From: Strigamia acuminata
Lineage: Eukaryota > Arthropoda > Chilopoda > Geophilomorpha > Linotaeniidae
Direction of reading: 5' to 3'
DNA: 64,000 nt
Assembly (NCBI GenBank): GCA_949358305.1
Contig: OX442318.1
Span: 14,490,517 to 14,554,516, forward strand
A program made the position numbers and the translations under genes. Every line of letters begins with the position of its first letter. The stretch's first letter is position 1. The notes beneath the pieces are model-generated. The model had not been told where the DNA came from. It saw only the letters and a list, made by a program, of their open reading frames with translations, and searched no databases. This document shows positions 24,801 through 39,800 of the stretch, one piece after another.

Positions 24801-27800
24801 GTCTCAGTAATGAAAAATTGGCAAACTTAAGCCACAAAGAAAAGAAAATTGCAAATCCCATCAGTCTTCACTTGCACCTTTAAAGGTTTTATCCCTCCCT
24901 AGAGTACAATGCATCACTATAAGAGTGACAAAATTTAGCCTGTTTTTCTCTAGTTGAACAAGGATAATGGTTGACTTAACAAGACTATTTCTGTTCTTCT
25001 TTAAAGGGAAACTGACACAATATTCACACATAGATTCTCATAATATTACATTGTTTTAAAGCCACACTCCAAATTACGCATTGCTTGACCACCCTCTTTT
25101 CATTGCTAATGATACAATCCATCGAGCTCCAGGTCTATGATGATTAATGAATAACCTGTATGACAATTATTTGTGCACCCACCTCCAACTGACGTACAGT
25201 ACATACATGTTGTACATTGTTTCGGATGCACAAAAACTTTTCCTCGAGATTTACAGCAAATCGGTGAATTTGGGGCACATTAATGCTCTGTGCGGGTGCA
25301 CCGCTCCTCGTATCAAAAGCCGGAATGACCCTGGAATTAAAATTAGTCTTTAATTCAATTTCAAACAGTTGAATTATGACTTTGACTTAACTTAGATTAC
25401 AAGTGGCAAACCAACAAGTCACTACAGTTTCGCAGCGATGCGTCAGACAGACGTGTCAATGTTGTTGTTTTAAAATTAGACGTAAACTCTATCCGCCCAG
25501 AGAATCCACTAATTTTCATGGGTCAGCGGGCAAATTACTCCCTACTTTCTCATGCATCAGAAGAAGAAAAGAAAAAAAAACCCTGATGACTTGTTCATTT
25601 TATTAAAAGAGGGCACTGATCACATTAGAGCGCTCCAACTAATTTCCTAGGGTGTGTTGTGATTGGCTGAGATGATGACGCTTCCAAAGCAGTCGGCCAA
25701 TGAGAATTAGTGGATTCTCTGAGTTGAATCCCTTTCAACTTTTTGATTTATGCAGCCGCACCCAAACCACACAAAAAAAGAAGAAAAAAACCATTTCACC
25801 TTCTCGTGTGAACTCATTTTCAGATCTATGAATGCTACGACTGCAACGTAGATGACTTCAACAACGACTTAAAAATCACTTACAACTTGCTCCAACCCAT
25901 CAAAGCTCGCTTTTTAAAATTCTCGATTATCGACTTTGAGGAAAGCCCATGCGTGCGAATTGAAATCTTAGGATGCAGAGGAGAAGGTATGAAAGAGAAA
26001 AAAAAATATCATCGATTTAATCCTTTAACCCCTTTCTAATACCCTTGCCTAAATCCAATTTGGCAATCCCGCAATCAATTCCTATCATGTCCTTCGTTCC
26101 TTCCACCATTTTTTCCTCTTACTTAGTTTCGTGTGGAAGTAATTACAACAGCCCCGTTGGGACCATCACCTCTCCGAACCACCCATATTATTACGGACAA
26201 GACAAATCGTGCCGCTGGACAATTTCGCCGCCATCGAATCAAACTCACGTGTTTCTCAAATTCTATTTGGTGGAACTTGCCCAGAAAGAAGCGGAACAAC
26301 TGGCCGGCAACTGCAGTGATAGCCTCACCATTGAATCCGGCAACGGCCTCATGACCATTCGATCGAAGAAGGAGAAGAAATTCCCAAGATACATTGTCTC
26401 CGATGGGACTTTGCAAATCAAGTTGCAGAGCTGCTTTCGTTCCACTATCACCCGTCGAAGAGGATTCTACGCCAATTATTCTTTCGTAGGTAAGATGGAT
26501 GCACTTGTCTTAGATTCAGACACCGGCTAATTTCTTCCTTGGTTGGGCTACAACTTTTAAGGCCTACTCTACAGTGGACAATAAATAAGCCAGAAATTTA
26601 AGAAACTCACTTAAAATCTGTTTATATGGCTTCTGTTCTGGTGTTTCTAGAAAACGGAAAAACCCAGATGGTTCAAAAAGTACTTTTCAATTAAATAATT
26701 AAGCTCGTCATCGGTTGCTGTTATTAGTAAAAGAGAATTTCTAATACTAACTCGAGACTTACTAATCATCAAAAATATTATGAATAAGGGGCCGTCCATA
26801 AATTACGTAATGCTCCAAGGGGGGGAGGAGGGTGTTTCAAATTTTGTTACGCTCCATGTAAAAAAAAAAAATTTAAATTTTAAATAATCAAAATATAATC
26901 ATTTGTATATGTTTTTTGAAAATTTTGGGGGTGGTTTTCAGTTTTGTTACGTAATTAGGGGGTGGGGGTTTGGTAATTTGTTACGAGCATGTTACCCAGG
27001 GGAGGAGGGGGTCTAAAAATCCCAAATTCTGCGTTACGTAATGAATGGACGGCCCCTAATAAAGACGATTATTTAATTGTAAAAAATAAAGCTTGCAAGA
27101 AATAGGATACATGGTTTAAATTAAGTCTTAATATTATTAATTAATGTACAGATAATATACTTAATTTTGCAAAATGCCATACATTTTGAAATGCATTAAG
27201 TGAAAAGCAATATATTGTACAATACATTTTGAACCCATATGGGATAAACCACTTGAAAATCATATTTTCTGTTTTTGCAATTTTTTGCTTGTTTATGGTT
27301 GTTATGTTTATAGAAACACTAAAAGCAACAAAAACAGAACCTCTGAATCTATCATTATCATTATCATTATTATTTCTTTTTCGTTAATTCAGTATTTGAC
27401 AAAGAATTAGCACTGTAGCCGTAATGTTAGTGTATTTTTCTTGCCACCCATTCATTTTCTTGAACCGCTGTTCAAATATCGAGCGTCACTTCATTACTCC
27501 TCATAGCCACTTCAGCTTTCAGATGAATGAAAAGAAACTCAATGTCTATAGAACTAAAAACTTATTGAATTATCCAGGGAAATAAATTGAGTTATCGCTA
27601 ATAAAAATTTAATCAACAGTTGAAACATTTACCCAACAAAATCAAATCAAAGCAAAGATGAAGCAAAGATGAACAAATTAAGCACGAATAATACAAGTAA
27701 AAATTAAGTTGAAAACAATGCAAATATTTCATTGCAGACTGCCCGGGTTGCGGAATCGGCGACTACGCATGCGCGGACATCCACATGTGTACATCCCCAT

Positions 27801-30800
27801 GCGGCTACATCATGTCAGCCGGTTACCCGCTTTCTTACGACAATCAGCACAGATGTCGTTGGCACATACGAGTAGCCATCAATCATTACATCAACATATC
27901 GGTCGAGGATTTCGATATCGATGGCGATGTAAACTGCAAAGACGATTTCGTAGACGTATACGATGGTGAAGACGTGCTCACGGTAATCCAATTCCAATTC
28001 CAATGCAAATTGCCATTTCCACACTTTTTAAATAATATATTCAGCGGCAGCTGACATATTGGCTGAGTCTGTCGAAATAAATCAAGACGTCTCGAGTCAT
28101 TCTCCTTAAATCAATTGAACAAGGCGGAAATGATGAAAACCTCGTCACGCCAAAAAATGTCATACTTCAAAGGCGCCAATTGATCTCCTTATCCGTCCTG
28201 CAGCTGCACACTAAACGCTAAACCATCGCTTACCTTCTATCCAATCTATGAAAACAACCTTTTACGCTGCCATTTTCTGTTGTACAATCTGTGGCGTTTC
28301 ATTAATTGCGTTTGCGTGTGGAATTCTATTTGGTGCGGGTGAGATCGGCAGCCATTTTGCATCAGACAACACTTGGCTGTGCGCATGCTCGATGAATTGT
28401 TTCTAAAACAATAGGTGCCCCCAGTGGCGGTTTTACCAAACGCTACCGTCTTCCCCCGAATAAAACACCATGGTGTTGTATTCGAATATAACACCACCCT
28501 GGTGTTGTATTCGAATACAAAACCATGGTGTTGTATTCGTAAAAAAACATGTAAGTTTGCAAAAAAAGGAAAATTGTTAATATGTGTTTATGACTATGAT
28601 TAAAAAAACAAACAATATCTTGTATGTTTTTATTTTTTGTGTTTTATTTAAAGTAAAAACAAAAAACAATAAAAATAAACTAAATAAAAACGTACATGTG
28701 CTGTATCGTTTGCGTTTTGGAAGCGTACACTGTACGTATTTCATAGTTTTTAAAAAATTCGAATATAAAACCATGGTGTTGTATTTGAAAACAATAAAAA
28801 ATTCGAATATAACACCATGGTGTTGTATTCGAATATAACACCATGGTGTTATAGCTGAAGTGGTGTTATATTCGAATTTTCGGTCAATGTTTTCAAACTT
28901 GTCATTTCGAACAAAACTCGAATACAACACCATGGTGTTATATTCGGGGGAAGACGGTAGTCCCTGAGCAAATGTAGCGGCGCGACCGCGAGGCCCTCTC
29001 CCTCCAACCGAATTTTTTTTTTTTACAAACTGTCGTAATCCGACTGTAGTGATAATTAAATCGTGGTTTATCTTGATACCTGAAAATATAATGATTAAGG
29101 AAATAATCACAAATTGGTTTGTGTTTAATATATTTTATTTGAATAAAATCAATTAAGTAAAACTGGTCTCGAGTCCGTAATGGTGGACACGGGGAAATGT
29201 TAAATTGTGATTGAATTGGAGAAATCCAATTATTACAACTTAGACTTCTAGTCTGGCTTTGTTAGGTGTCTAGGGGGGGGGGGGATTAATCGAAAGGGTA
29301 GTACGGTATATTACTACTGGCCCTTTAGATGAAACTCGAATAGTCTCTTAACACTATTCGGTGAAAACAATAGACCGCGTGGTTGCGACTATTGTTCAGC
29401 GTGCTTCGCAAAATGGCGAGTACTATTTCTATTTCCGAATCAGTCGGGCTAGAAATACTGCGTTCAATTCGTCTACAAAGTGGTTTCTCCATTCTTGTAT
29501 TCGCTAATTCAATTCTACAACAACTGGCTCGGTCACTCCGTGTAGTAATACTTCGGATTGATCGTTAAGGCGTGGATACCTGTCGATGGTTGTAGTTTTT
29601 GGTCGTCGAATGTCTTTGGGGAATTTGTTGAATTTCAATCAGAAGGGTAGTGTATTACCACTGGCCTGTTATTGAAATTAATTGAAAGGATAGTGTATGA
29701 CCAAAGTGCCTTTCAATATGGTATTTTTTATCCAAAAAATGAGCAATTTCTACTTATTACCATTGTATTCTCAGTTGATTTTCTTTTAGTTGTGAGAGTC
29801 CATGTTCGATGGATGATACAAGTCAAGCGATAAGCCAAGAGATAAGTTACCGTAAGTCACAGATGGGGCGAATCTGACTTATCACAAATGACTTGTGGTG
29901 CCTATGATGAAAATGACATCAATTCCCATAAGTCATTTCATCCAGTTCAGCCATTTGACTTTGAATGCACCTACCGGTAATGAAAACTTAACTTTTCCAT
30001 CAGACAAATAAAGAAGTGTCTTTTCCTTTACAAATTTGTGCACTCATAGTATTAACTATACAATACGTATGAATGTCACTACGTACAAATCCTTTAAAAC
30101 TTGCAGTATTCATGACCTTTAAATATCTTAGCAACTAATCTCTACGCGTCACTGTGCCCGAATTGCACTCATTCTTCATTTCAGTACGGTGCGTGATCTC
30201 ATCTTACGCCTTGTGTATAATTTAGGTGTTTCTTTCTTATCAGTGATTACAGCTTTAAGACAATTTGTTGCTTCACACATGTTCTCCACCTCTTTAAATA
30301 TGTTCTAAATTATCCACTTACCTTTTTTACACTCTAACTTCTTCCTTGACCCTTCATTCTATTACTGACTATCATTTGTTAACTTCTCTTTAATGGAAAC
30401 TGGTAATTTGTCTGAGTTTGGGATATTCATCTCGCCTATAAATCACCTGTTGCAACAATGTCGAGTTTCTTGTGTGCTTAATCAATCCGTAATCAATCCA
30501 GAATCCGCTCCCAGCTACAAAACAGAAATGATTAATAACAAGGTTCAGCTCATATTCAATTACAAATCTCTTACATCAATATTATTTTCTTAGAAAAAAT
30601 TTAGTCTCTGCCAGTTTATAATTAAAATACAGAATCAAGGCAAGAAAATTAATACGAGGTCAACTTTGCACACAAAAGGAATTTGTAATATTAATAATAT
30701 AATATTTTTTTTTAAATTAAAACAATTTTACATTCTATTGCTTTTAATTTTTAATAACCAGTGGCAGTTTGTGTACTAAAAAACTGGTAAGGGGTGCCAG

Positions 30801-33800
30801 CACCATTTGAAAAGTCAAGGGGATGCCGACTGCTACAAAGGTTAAGAACATTTACAGTAACAATTTCTCCATCTGCTGTCTAAACGGGTGGCCCCCATAA
30901 TGTCTAATGCCAAAATGTCTAATGGACAAAATGTCTAATCCGATTTCTGCAATAAATTACGGAATATATTTACTGTAAAACCTTTTTCTTAATTTGAATT
31001 AAAAAAAGCAGCTTCAAATTGGAACATATTTTTAACGTAGGATAAAATATTATATGAGAGTAATTTTTCGTTAGTAGCACTATTACTTGTAAATTAGCCA
31101 TGCCTATATTGCTATTAAGCTTATTTCAGTTGCATTGAATTTCCAATTAAATGTATGGTCTTGAAGAAACAGGATACAGCACCTGGTGTTTCTTTTCTTT
31201 AGTTTGAAGTAAATACGCTGCCCTGCCATTAAAGCTTATGTGATTCGTGTTTCGTTTCAGCAAGCCACTCTTCTTGGAAGATTCTGCAACGGCCGTCCCC
31301 CCAAGCAGAGTATAATAACCAATTGGAACACTTTGACCATAGAATTCTCCTCAGGAGCTGGTAAGACCGGAAGAGGGTTTCTCTTTAAATACACAGCTGA
31401 AAGATATCAGTTATCGAAAACACTTCAAGCAATTCGATTTGACGGTAAGACCCAGCCAGCATCAGTTGAGCAAACATTACCCCTCCATTGCCTCCATTGC
31501 CTCCTTCCTCCTTATCAGCTCCAGAATTGTGCCCATCTCCTTGGAAGCAATACAACAACTACTGCTATGGATTATTTGAAGAAGACAAAGCGCTTCAGTG
31601 GTACGCGGCTGAAACCAAATGCCAAGAAAAGGGCGGACACTTGGTCAGCATATTGGACAAGTTGGAAATGACTGTTTTACATCACCTCTTGACTAACGTG
31701 TGGGACCTAAACAATGTTCAAAATGCAGGTGTTTACATAGGTAAAGCTGAAACCATTGTTGTTTGTGTGTGCATTGTCTTTTAATTTATCCATCATAACC
31801 TAAAAATGACCACAATCAAATCCAAAAATAAATTCTGGTGACCTACGGTAGTAATTGTCGACCCAATGGTGTTAACCCGTCCTTATTTTATTGATCGGAA
31901 AAAATGGACGTTTTATGCTGCAGTGGCTTTTGAGGTTCTAAATAGCAAAATCAAAGTAATTATTGAGCAAGTGTGATTTAATATAATTATTATCGGAAAA
32001 AATTCAGTTCAATTACGGTAGTGTTGGATGTTAATTTCTACGCACATCCAGCACTTGGGTTCTAATGTTTTATTAATGTTCTAGATACAGTATTTAGTTA
32101 AAGACAACTCAGTCCTCACCTAAATTTAGTAAAATCAATAATGAGAATTACAAGTAGTTAATTCTACTAAATTGTTTAGTCATCTATCTCTAAGCCAACC
32201 AAACGTGTTTAAAGGAATTTGCCACTTGATTATCGTCTTCTGCTACTATCGGTTCGTGTGAACTAGTCTGTTTTGTATGTATGCGAGTGTTCGTTCACTA
32301 TTAAATCATGACTTTGGGGCCTTAAGGACTGAAGCAATACCACAGTACCCAAAGGTGAAAACAAATGACCACACTCAGACATCAGCTTTGATATTTTTAA
32401 AGTAGAAAACTGGTATAAACTAAACAAAATATTTACATCACAAGAGGAATGTTAGAATTTGTTTGAACGTTACCGTGCACTGCCCACTAAGAATACCAAA
32501 TCCCAGTTAGTGAAATTGTCATGAAATAACCTCAAGTAGGCTTCCTTGTTTAATTACGCAGAAACCAATTTATAGTATACTTCAATCTCAAATATTTGTT
32601 CATGTCTGGCAAGTGATAAGTTCAAACAAAGAAAGTTTGCCGCCTCGTTTTAATCAGTTTAAAAGGGAATACACCACAATCCTTAGTAATACACTCGGTT
32701 TTGAAAAGCAGACAAACTCAGCAGACGGTGGGATTAACGTCATTTTTGTTTTGTCTGACGTTGCTGTAGTTGCAACTGATGCGATTTGGTATTGCTGGAT
32801 CACGTTTTTAGTCAATATCTCCAGAAGTAATTGTCTTACATAATTCTGTCCGATACTAATGGTAGATTTAGAAATAATAGAGTTTTCTTTTAATTCACCA
32901 TTATTCACTGAGTTTTAACTTTTTCAAAACAGACAAGAGTGTATTACATTATAAAAAGTATTTACTAACAAAAATAATTGCTCAATTTGTAGGATTAACG
33001 GACGAAAACACGGAGAGCCGTTTTCGATGGACGGACAACAATCCAATGAGCTATGCTGATTGGTAATGCCTGTAACAGCTGACACATATCTTTCGCAAAT
33101 GCTTTCAATGTCTTTATCATTTTGCCATCAATGAAAGTAAACTGTGTTTTACTGTCACAAACACGCTTGATTTAACTCACAAAAATCTCAAAGAGACTCA
33201 CAAAGGAGGAGATGACTTGGGATAAACCCAATTTCATTTTTTTACAGGGCCAATGACAACATTGCTGGTGCACTAGCTCCACATCAACCAGATGGAGGCC
33301 ATTACGAAGATTGTACAAAAATCAGATTGAATAACATCCACTCGACAAGCAGTTGGTATGACATACCGTGTTCTTTCGATACCATTAATGGTATCAAGTC
33401 GTATGTGTGTAAGAAAAGAAGCCCCGCAATAGGTAAGTACTCGTACAACACAACTGCTCGTTATGGGCAACCGTTTTGTGGGAAAGGGCCCAATAAATCG
33501 GCCCCTATGCCCTGGGTTCACAGCTGCCAAGAGACTGAATCGTGCCACAAGCAAATAATTTAATTTAATTTTTTTTTAAATTGTGGTTACATTTTCCACT
33601 TCAATTATTAGCCCTTTCATGTCCCACTGTGCTAAACTCAAAGTTTGTGGATCACCACTTTCTTGTCTGCAGTGCATGATTTAGGCGTGGCATTTAACTC
33701 AGCTTGAATGGTGGCTTAATTTTTTTCCCATTAAACAGATGGCATTCAGATTTGTCCATTTTTCTTAAGCATCTTTTCCTCCCCCTTCTTTGTGGTAGGG

Positions 33801-36800
33801 AATTTCTTGTTCGACCTTTGCAATAACACTTACTCCCACGTCATTCTCACAATTCTCACATGCAACCTGGTGCTTGGGGTGGGGTTTACACAAAACATAA
33901 GCTTAGATGCTGCAAGATTAGCGCTACCCAATCCAGAAAAGAAGTTTTTTTTGAACACCATGGCATAAAATCTTTTAGTAGAATGTGAAGAACAAATCAA
34001 TAATTGTGATTATTTTCCAACTTGTGAATTTACAAACAAGGTTACATTACCATCATTACAGTTGGTAATGTCACACTCCCGGATTGGTCTTTTCACGACG
34101 GTTACGAAACGTTCGATGAAAACACTTTACCACCTGGACTTTACTTTTTCTGCGCCAACAGAGAAGTGGTTAGCATTTTAGTCGTCTGCGATGAACAGAA
34201 CGACTGCACAGACGGAAGCGATGAAATCCATTGTGGTAATTAACACCAACAGCAATTTCCAACAGTTTGAGCCAGAAGCTCCTAACTTAATAAGCTTAAA
34301 TTCCTTTAGAACGACCATGTCCGGCAAACAGTTTCACATGCCATAGTGGCGATTGTATTTCCATAAACAAATATTGTGACTTTGAAAACGATTGCGCCCT
34401 CGATGGATCGGATGAGGCCACGTGTGGTAAGATTTTGATGGTCTAACATGTCACGTGGTAGTAACATTTGCTCTTCCACAGTCTATCCACAATGCAATGA
34501 TGTTGAACACTTCCAATGCAAAAATGGACAATGTGTTCCAAAATCAAAGCTTTGCGATCTAAAAGCTGATTGCAAAGATGGCTCGGATGAATCTGCTTGC
34601 TCAGGAGGTAAAATGTGTAATCCATCTATATTGTTACGTGGGTAAAGAGGATAAGTTTACCATGTAAACAAGTAATCTTAAGAATGAATTCAAATAATAA
34701 AAGTTACACAAACTTTCTATTAACACAGTCAGAAATTCCTAGAAAGAATATATAGAGAAAGATAAATTATCACTGGTCAAATAAACAAACTTAAGTCTAA
34801 CTTAAAGACTAATTAACATGTTCTGAATCTATACAAACTGGAGTACTTAATAATAAAACAAACAATTTACTAGCCAGATTTTAACCGGGCCTAGAGATAA
34901 CTGATCTTAACCTGGGCTGAATGCTCATTGGAGAACTCCTATTCCACCCGTAGTTGCTAAGGTTAACCCGTTGATGTAATGGTTTACACCTCCATCTGTT
35001 GCTAACATTATGAATCAAATTAAACTAAAATGTGCATTTAGAGTCGACCGATTATCGAGACAGCTCGGAATAAACCGACTAATTTTCTTTACGGTTAAGA
35101 GGTTAGATAAAGTATAGAATTAAAAGAACAGGAATAACCTAACTCTAATTAATGAGAAAGTCTCATAAAGATTGCAAGCCAGGAGGAGATAGAATTTGCA
35201 GTTGGTGTCAGCATCACACCACCTGAGCCAACTCATAACCACAGTTCCCAGTTGAGTCTATAAAAATTAGATATTGGACATAATCAGCGATTTTGTTTCT
35301 GCAAGACAACCCTAGCTTCTAGTAATGAATGGTTCAAAAAATTATTTTTTAAAAAAATTCGTCATCACACAACCTTAGCTTCCACGATACTTAAAAGTAA
35401 CAGTTTCTAACAACTTTACAACTTGAGTTGAAATTATGCAAACAAAGTAGCCATAAAAAATTTTTACAATAAAAATTAGGGCAAAAGGTTTGCCAACTAA
35501 CGCTGCACATTTCGCTTGTTAATTGCAACTATTTCGCATCCACCACACCTTGTGAAATTATATCACATAACTCGTGATACTTTTCATTAAAGATTACATT
35601 TAGTTCTGACATAAAATAAGACAAACATCAGAAACTCAATCTAAGGAAATCGGTGAATAAAGTTCATCAACAATATGGAAAATAAGCAAATATGATAATA
35701 TTGTAAACATGTCTTCACCTTTGTTTTTGTTTTTATGTTTGAGTGGTGTCTCGCACTTGGCTTTTATAATGTAAGCTCAAGGGTCTTACTCAAATCTGAG
35801 TCATGACTCGGATGGTTTAAAACCTACAACCTGGAACTTTGAACCAGGCGGCATCAGAGTTCCCTGATGCATGACACCTTAAATAAAATATGGACGATGC
35901 GCCAAATGATTGAAAGCTTTATGGACACAGTATGCAGCAATTGCGTATCCAGGATTTTTCGAAAGAGAAAGCTAAAATTTGTTTTGCCATTTCTTCTTTG
36001 AAATCATGGCAACCAGAGGATTGCTGTTTCTGAGAAAAACAAAAAAAAAAACAAAACAAAAAAAACTATACGCCACATATTGTAGTCGAGCAGTGGCGGA
36101 ACTTCACATTTTCGGCCCAACTGCTAAAATTTAAACTTATTTCTTACAACACACTTATTCGAGGACTAAAAAATTTCAAATAAAAAAAATAAATATATAA
36201 GGTACTAAGTTTTAGATGCGGCCCGTTTAAGTAGAAAAATTGCATTTTTTTGAAAAAAAATGCATTTTTAGAAGAAAAAAATGCGTCTACAGACAAAAAA
36301 ATGCATTTTCAGACAAAAAAAATGCAATTTTGAAAGAAAGAAAATACTTTTTTGCATTTTTGTGTTAAATATTCCAATTTTGTACGGAGCCGTTTAGAGT
36401 CTGAGGGCACTAGCCCCTTGGCCTCCCTTAAAATTGGACTGACAGATAGGTCCCATACACATACTGATTTCACTAACTTAGCTTACTGCACTTTTAGTGG
36501 CATGCCTGTGTGATAAAAGCAAATTTGTCACTTTGTTTCAAATGTGATTGACAATAAAATTGAAAAGAAATGTTTCGAAAATGTCAGCAAACAGGTAGAG
36601 TAAATGCCAAGACGGAATAATTTAATTTGAGTAAAGCCCCATCCAGTTGATTGTGAAATCTCGCTTATACCATTTCAGGCGGCAAATGTCAATCCAACAA
36701 CACCTTCCAATGCTACGACGGAACGTGCATCCCAAAATCCGCCTTCTGCGACGGCTACTTCGACTGTCCTGGAATCCATCATGAAGACGAAAAGAACTGT

Positions 36801-39800
36801 CTTGGGAACCAGCACGAATCCGACGAGAACAACTGTCCAGGAATCCAGCACGAAGATGAGAAAAACTGTCCCATAGGTGACAACTCATCCCAATCCCTCC
36901 GTTCCTTCCTTTCGAATAAAATCCCCTCCAATTTACAGCTCGCCAAACGCACTGCCGGCGCACTTACAAAACCTGTCACGAACTTTTCTCCATCAACGAA
37001 GACACTCCCCCCGGCTTCTACGAGATCGACCCGGATGGCAACAATCCACTGCTCCCCTTCACCGTCGAATGCCGATTAAGTAAAGATCGCAAATCCGTGT
37101 GGACTTACGTCCACCACGACACGGAAAGCCGCATGTACGTGCGCGAATCCCCGCTCGGCACGGGCCTCTACAAGCGCGATTTGGTTTACGACGACGCCTC
37201 GTGGCAGCAGTTGGCCGCGCTCGTCGCCGTCTCCGAGAACTGCCAACAAATGGTCCGTTGGGAGTGCAAGGGAGCCGGCTTCCACTTCAACCACGACGTG
37301 CCAACGTCCTGGTGGATTTCGCGCGATGGCAGTCGCCAATATTCGTGGGGCGCGGGCGTGCGCAGCAGCGTGTGCAATTGCTTTCCGGATTGCGTCGACG
37401 ATTTGCCCTGCAACTGCGACGCTGATCGCACCCTGCAGTGGCGGGAGGACACCGGATACCTTAAAGACAAATCGAAACTTCCTGTCAAGGGGGTGAGTCA
37501 GTCGTATGTCTACATCTCCTTTCAGTCCCGCGTCTCTCGGGATTTACGCGATTTATTGCTGTTTCAATGCAGGTTCGTTTCGGAAAGACTCACAAAACAG
37601 ACCGTGCTGGTTTCCACACGATTGGTCCATTAGAATGCAGTGGAGGAGGTAAGAAGAAGAACAAATTTCTCATTTTTCTTTCTTTCTTTCCTTTTCTTTC
37701 TTCAGTCTCTTCGGTCTCAAATCCCAATTGGTTACTTTTATTTTATTTATTTCTTTTTTATTTTAAATAGTTATTAAGACGGATCAAAATCAATGCAGCT
37801 ATTTGGACCAGTGGATTTGGTGCGAAAATGGAGTCAAAGTGGACACAAAGTGGAAGTGTTTGTACGAATTTGATCCGAATGGGTTTATGTATGGCTGCAG
37901 AGATGCATCTCACTTGAGGAATTGCGGTGAGTTCATTTAATTAACCCTCCCAACTTTTTTGCGTCTCTAATGGATATGAATTTTCAAATAAAGTGGCACA
38001 CTCTATCTACGAACAAATATTTGTGATCAACTCCAATTCATCCAATCCCTCCTCTAACAATAACTTGATTAAAACATAAAAATAAAATATTCCTTAAACT
38101 GTCCGGAACATTTTTAGAACTTCTTTTCAATTGTGCATTGGTGACCATGCTGTAGACAGCTCAATAGCCAATGGGAGTTTGTCACAAGATTTTGTAAACA
38201 GACTTCTTTACTTCAAAAGAAAATTTTCTATCATTCAATCATCTAAGCATTGCAATTAAAAGTTAAAACCCCCACAAGTTCAGACTGTCCAAATTAAATT
38301 AAACGGTTTAAACCATCAAAAAAAGAGACAGATGGTTGTGTCTGAGTGTCTGTTGTATCTGCAGTATCACTTCCTTTCCAGAAGTCATGTCTTCAGCCAG
38401 TGTCAGCCAAAACTGAACCCAAGTTAATAGGTTTCAGGTTCAAGTTGATGCTTTTTCTCGACAACTTATCTTGTGCTTCAACAACTTTTACGCCGAAATA
38501 AATTAAGCATTAAAATATTTCTACAATTTTTAAACATTTTTCTGGTACACTCTGCATGACTGAAATGTGCATTTACAATTTACAATGCAAGAACTATTCA
38601 AACTGTGGTAAAAACCAATGCTGGCTTGTCCACTTCAGCTTTAATTCCAGCTTGTCTATCTTCATGCAAGATGAAATCAAAGCTGAAAATTAAAGCTGAA
38701 CGCATCTGCCTTCTCCTCCTTCGCACAGAGACTGCGTTGTGCTTAATGCGAACACAAAGTGTCAACTGTGACGGGAGAAAACTGGGGCGGAGCAAAGCGT
38801 AGAGTCTTTTAGCAACACCCCAGCACAATAACAGCCGTAACATTTAACTGCACTGTCATATGATTGTATCAGAAAAATATAAGTTTTCTCTACAAGGTTG
38901 ACTCGGACACTCATAAATAACGACAGTCATGGGCACCATCTTAGAACACAATAAACAACCTGCAATTAAACCTTCACATCTTGTGTGCCACACATCCATT
39001 GAGACCCAAACAGCAATGACACTGCTGCTTTTAAATCCCGAAGAGAACACGAGCAATTAAAGCCTTTCCGTTGCTTCACACATATAAATCAAAATCCTTT
39101 TTTGTTCTGGCCCTTAGAAGAATTCCAGTGTCCTCCACTTTACCACAAGTGTCCTGGCAGCTATTGCATCCCTCACCGCTACAGATGTAATGGTCTCTGG
39201 GATTGCCCAAGAGGCTACGACGAGATGAAATGCGGTATGACAGTTATTTTACTAATGCAGATAACTTGGCGATTAAATGTAAAACCCACTATTCAAAACA
39301 TTCGAAATCCACAAAACTATTTTCTTTTTTCTAAAATCAACTCAATTTATTCTCTGAAAATTCACAATTTTTCATAAAAATTAAACAGGAGATTACAAGT
39401 ACGTAGATTAAACACTTTTTTCGTATTGCCATAGTGGAGGATGCCGTATACCTTCGCCGTATACGACCAGCTTTCATTTAGTTTAGTTCAGTTTCGTTTC
39501 GTTTTTCGAGATATTAGAGAGTTTGCGGGATGCATTTTTCCCGTACAGTTTAAGACTATACGGTAAAAAAATAGTGTAAGGGAAAAATGATTAAATAAGT
39601 TTTTGCGGGCTGACATTTTTCCATTACGTATCATCCATCATTTATGACCGTCAAATTCGCTTTGGTCTCGGCAATGGGTGTCCCGTGACCTCGCATTCGA
39701 ATTTAAAAGCGAATCCTACTTTGGCGAACCCTGGCTCGACTTTCCGCTTGAAATTCGGCCTCGGAAAACGTCTCTTCGATCGTCAAAGTGATACAAAATA

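Noticed and set aside
28577-29110. Minus-strand ORF of 177 codons
   Set aside because: It covers the inside of the family C MITE and the hAT-like flank; the protein is low-complexity repeat translation.
31729-31740. Alternative donor in exon 20 at 31729
   Set aside because: In phase, but it removes the YIG part of the conserved CTLD core strand; the donor after 31740 fits the fold.
34608-36678. Splitting the receptor into two genes at a large intron
   Set aside because: No signal peptide, stop or polyadenylation site supports a break, and phases match across it; still untested by transcripts.
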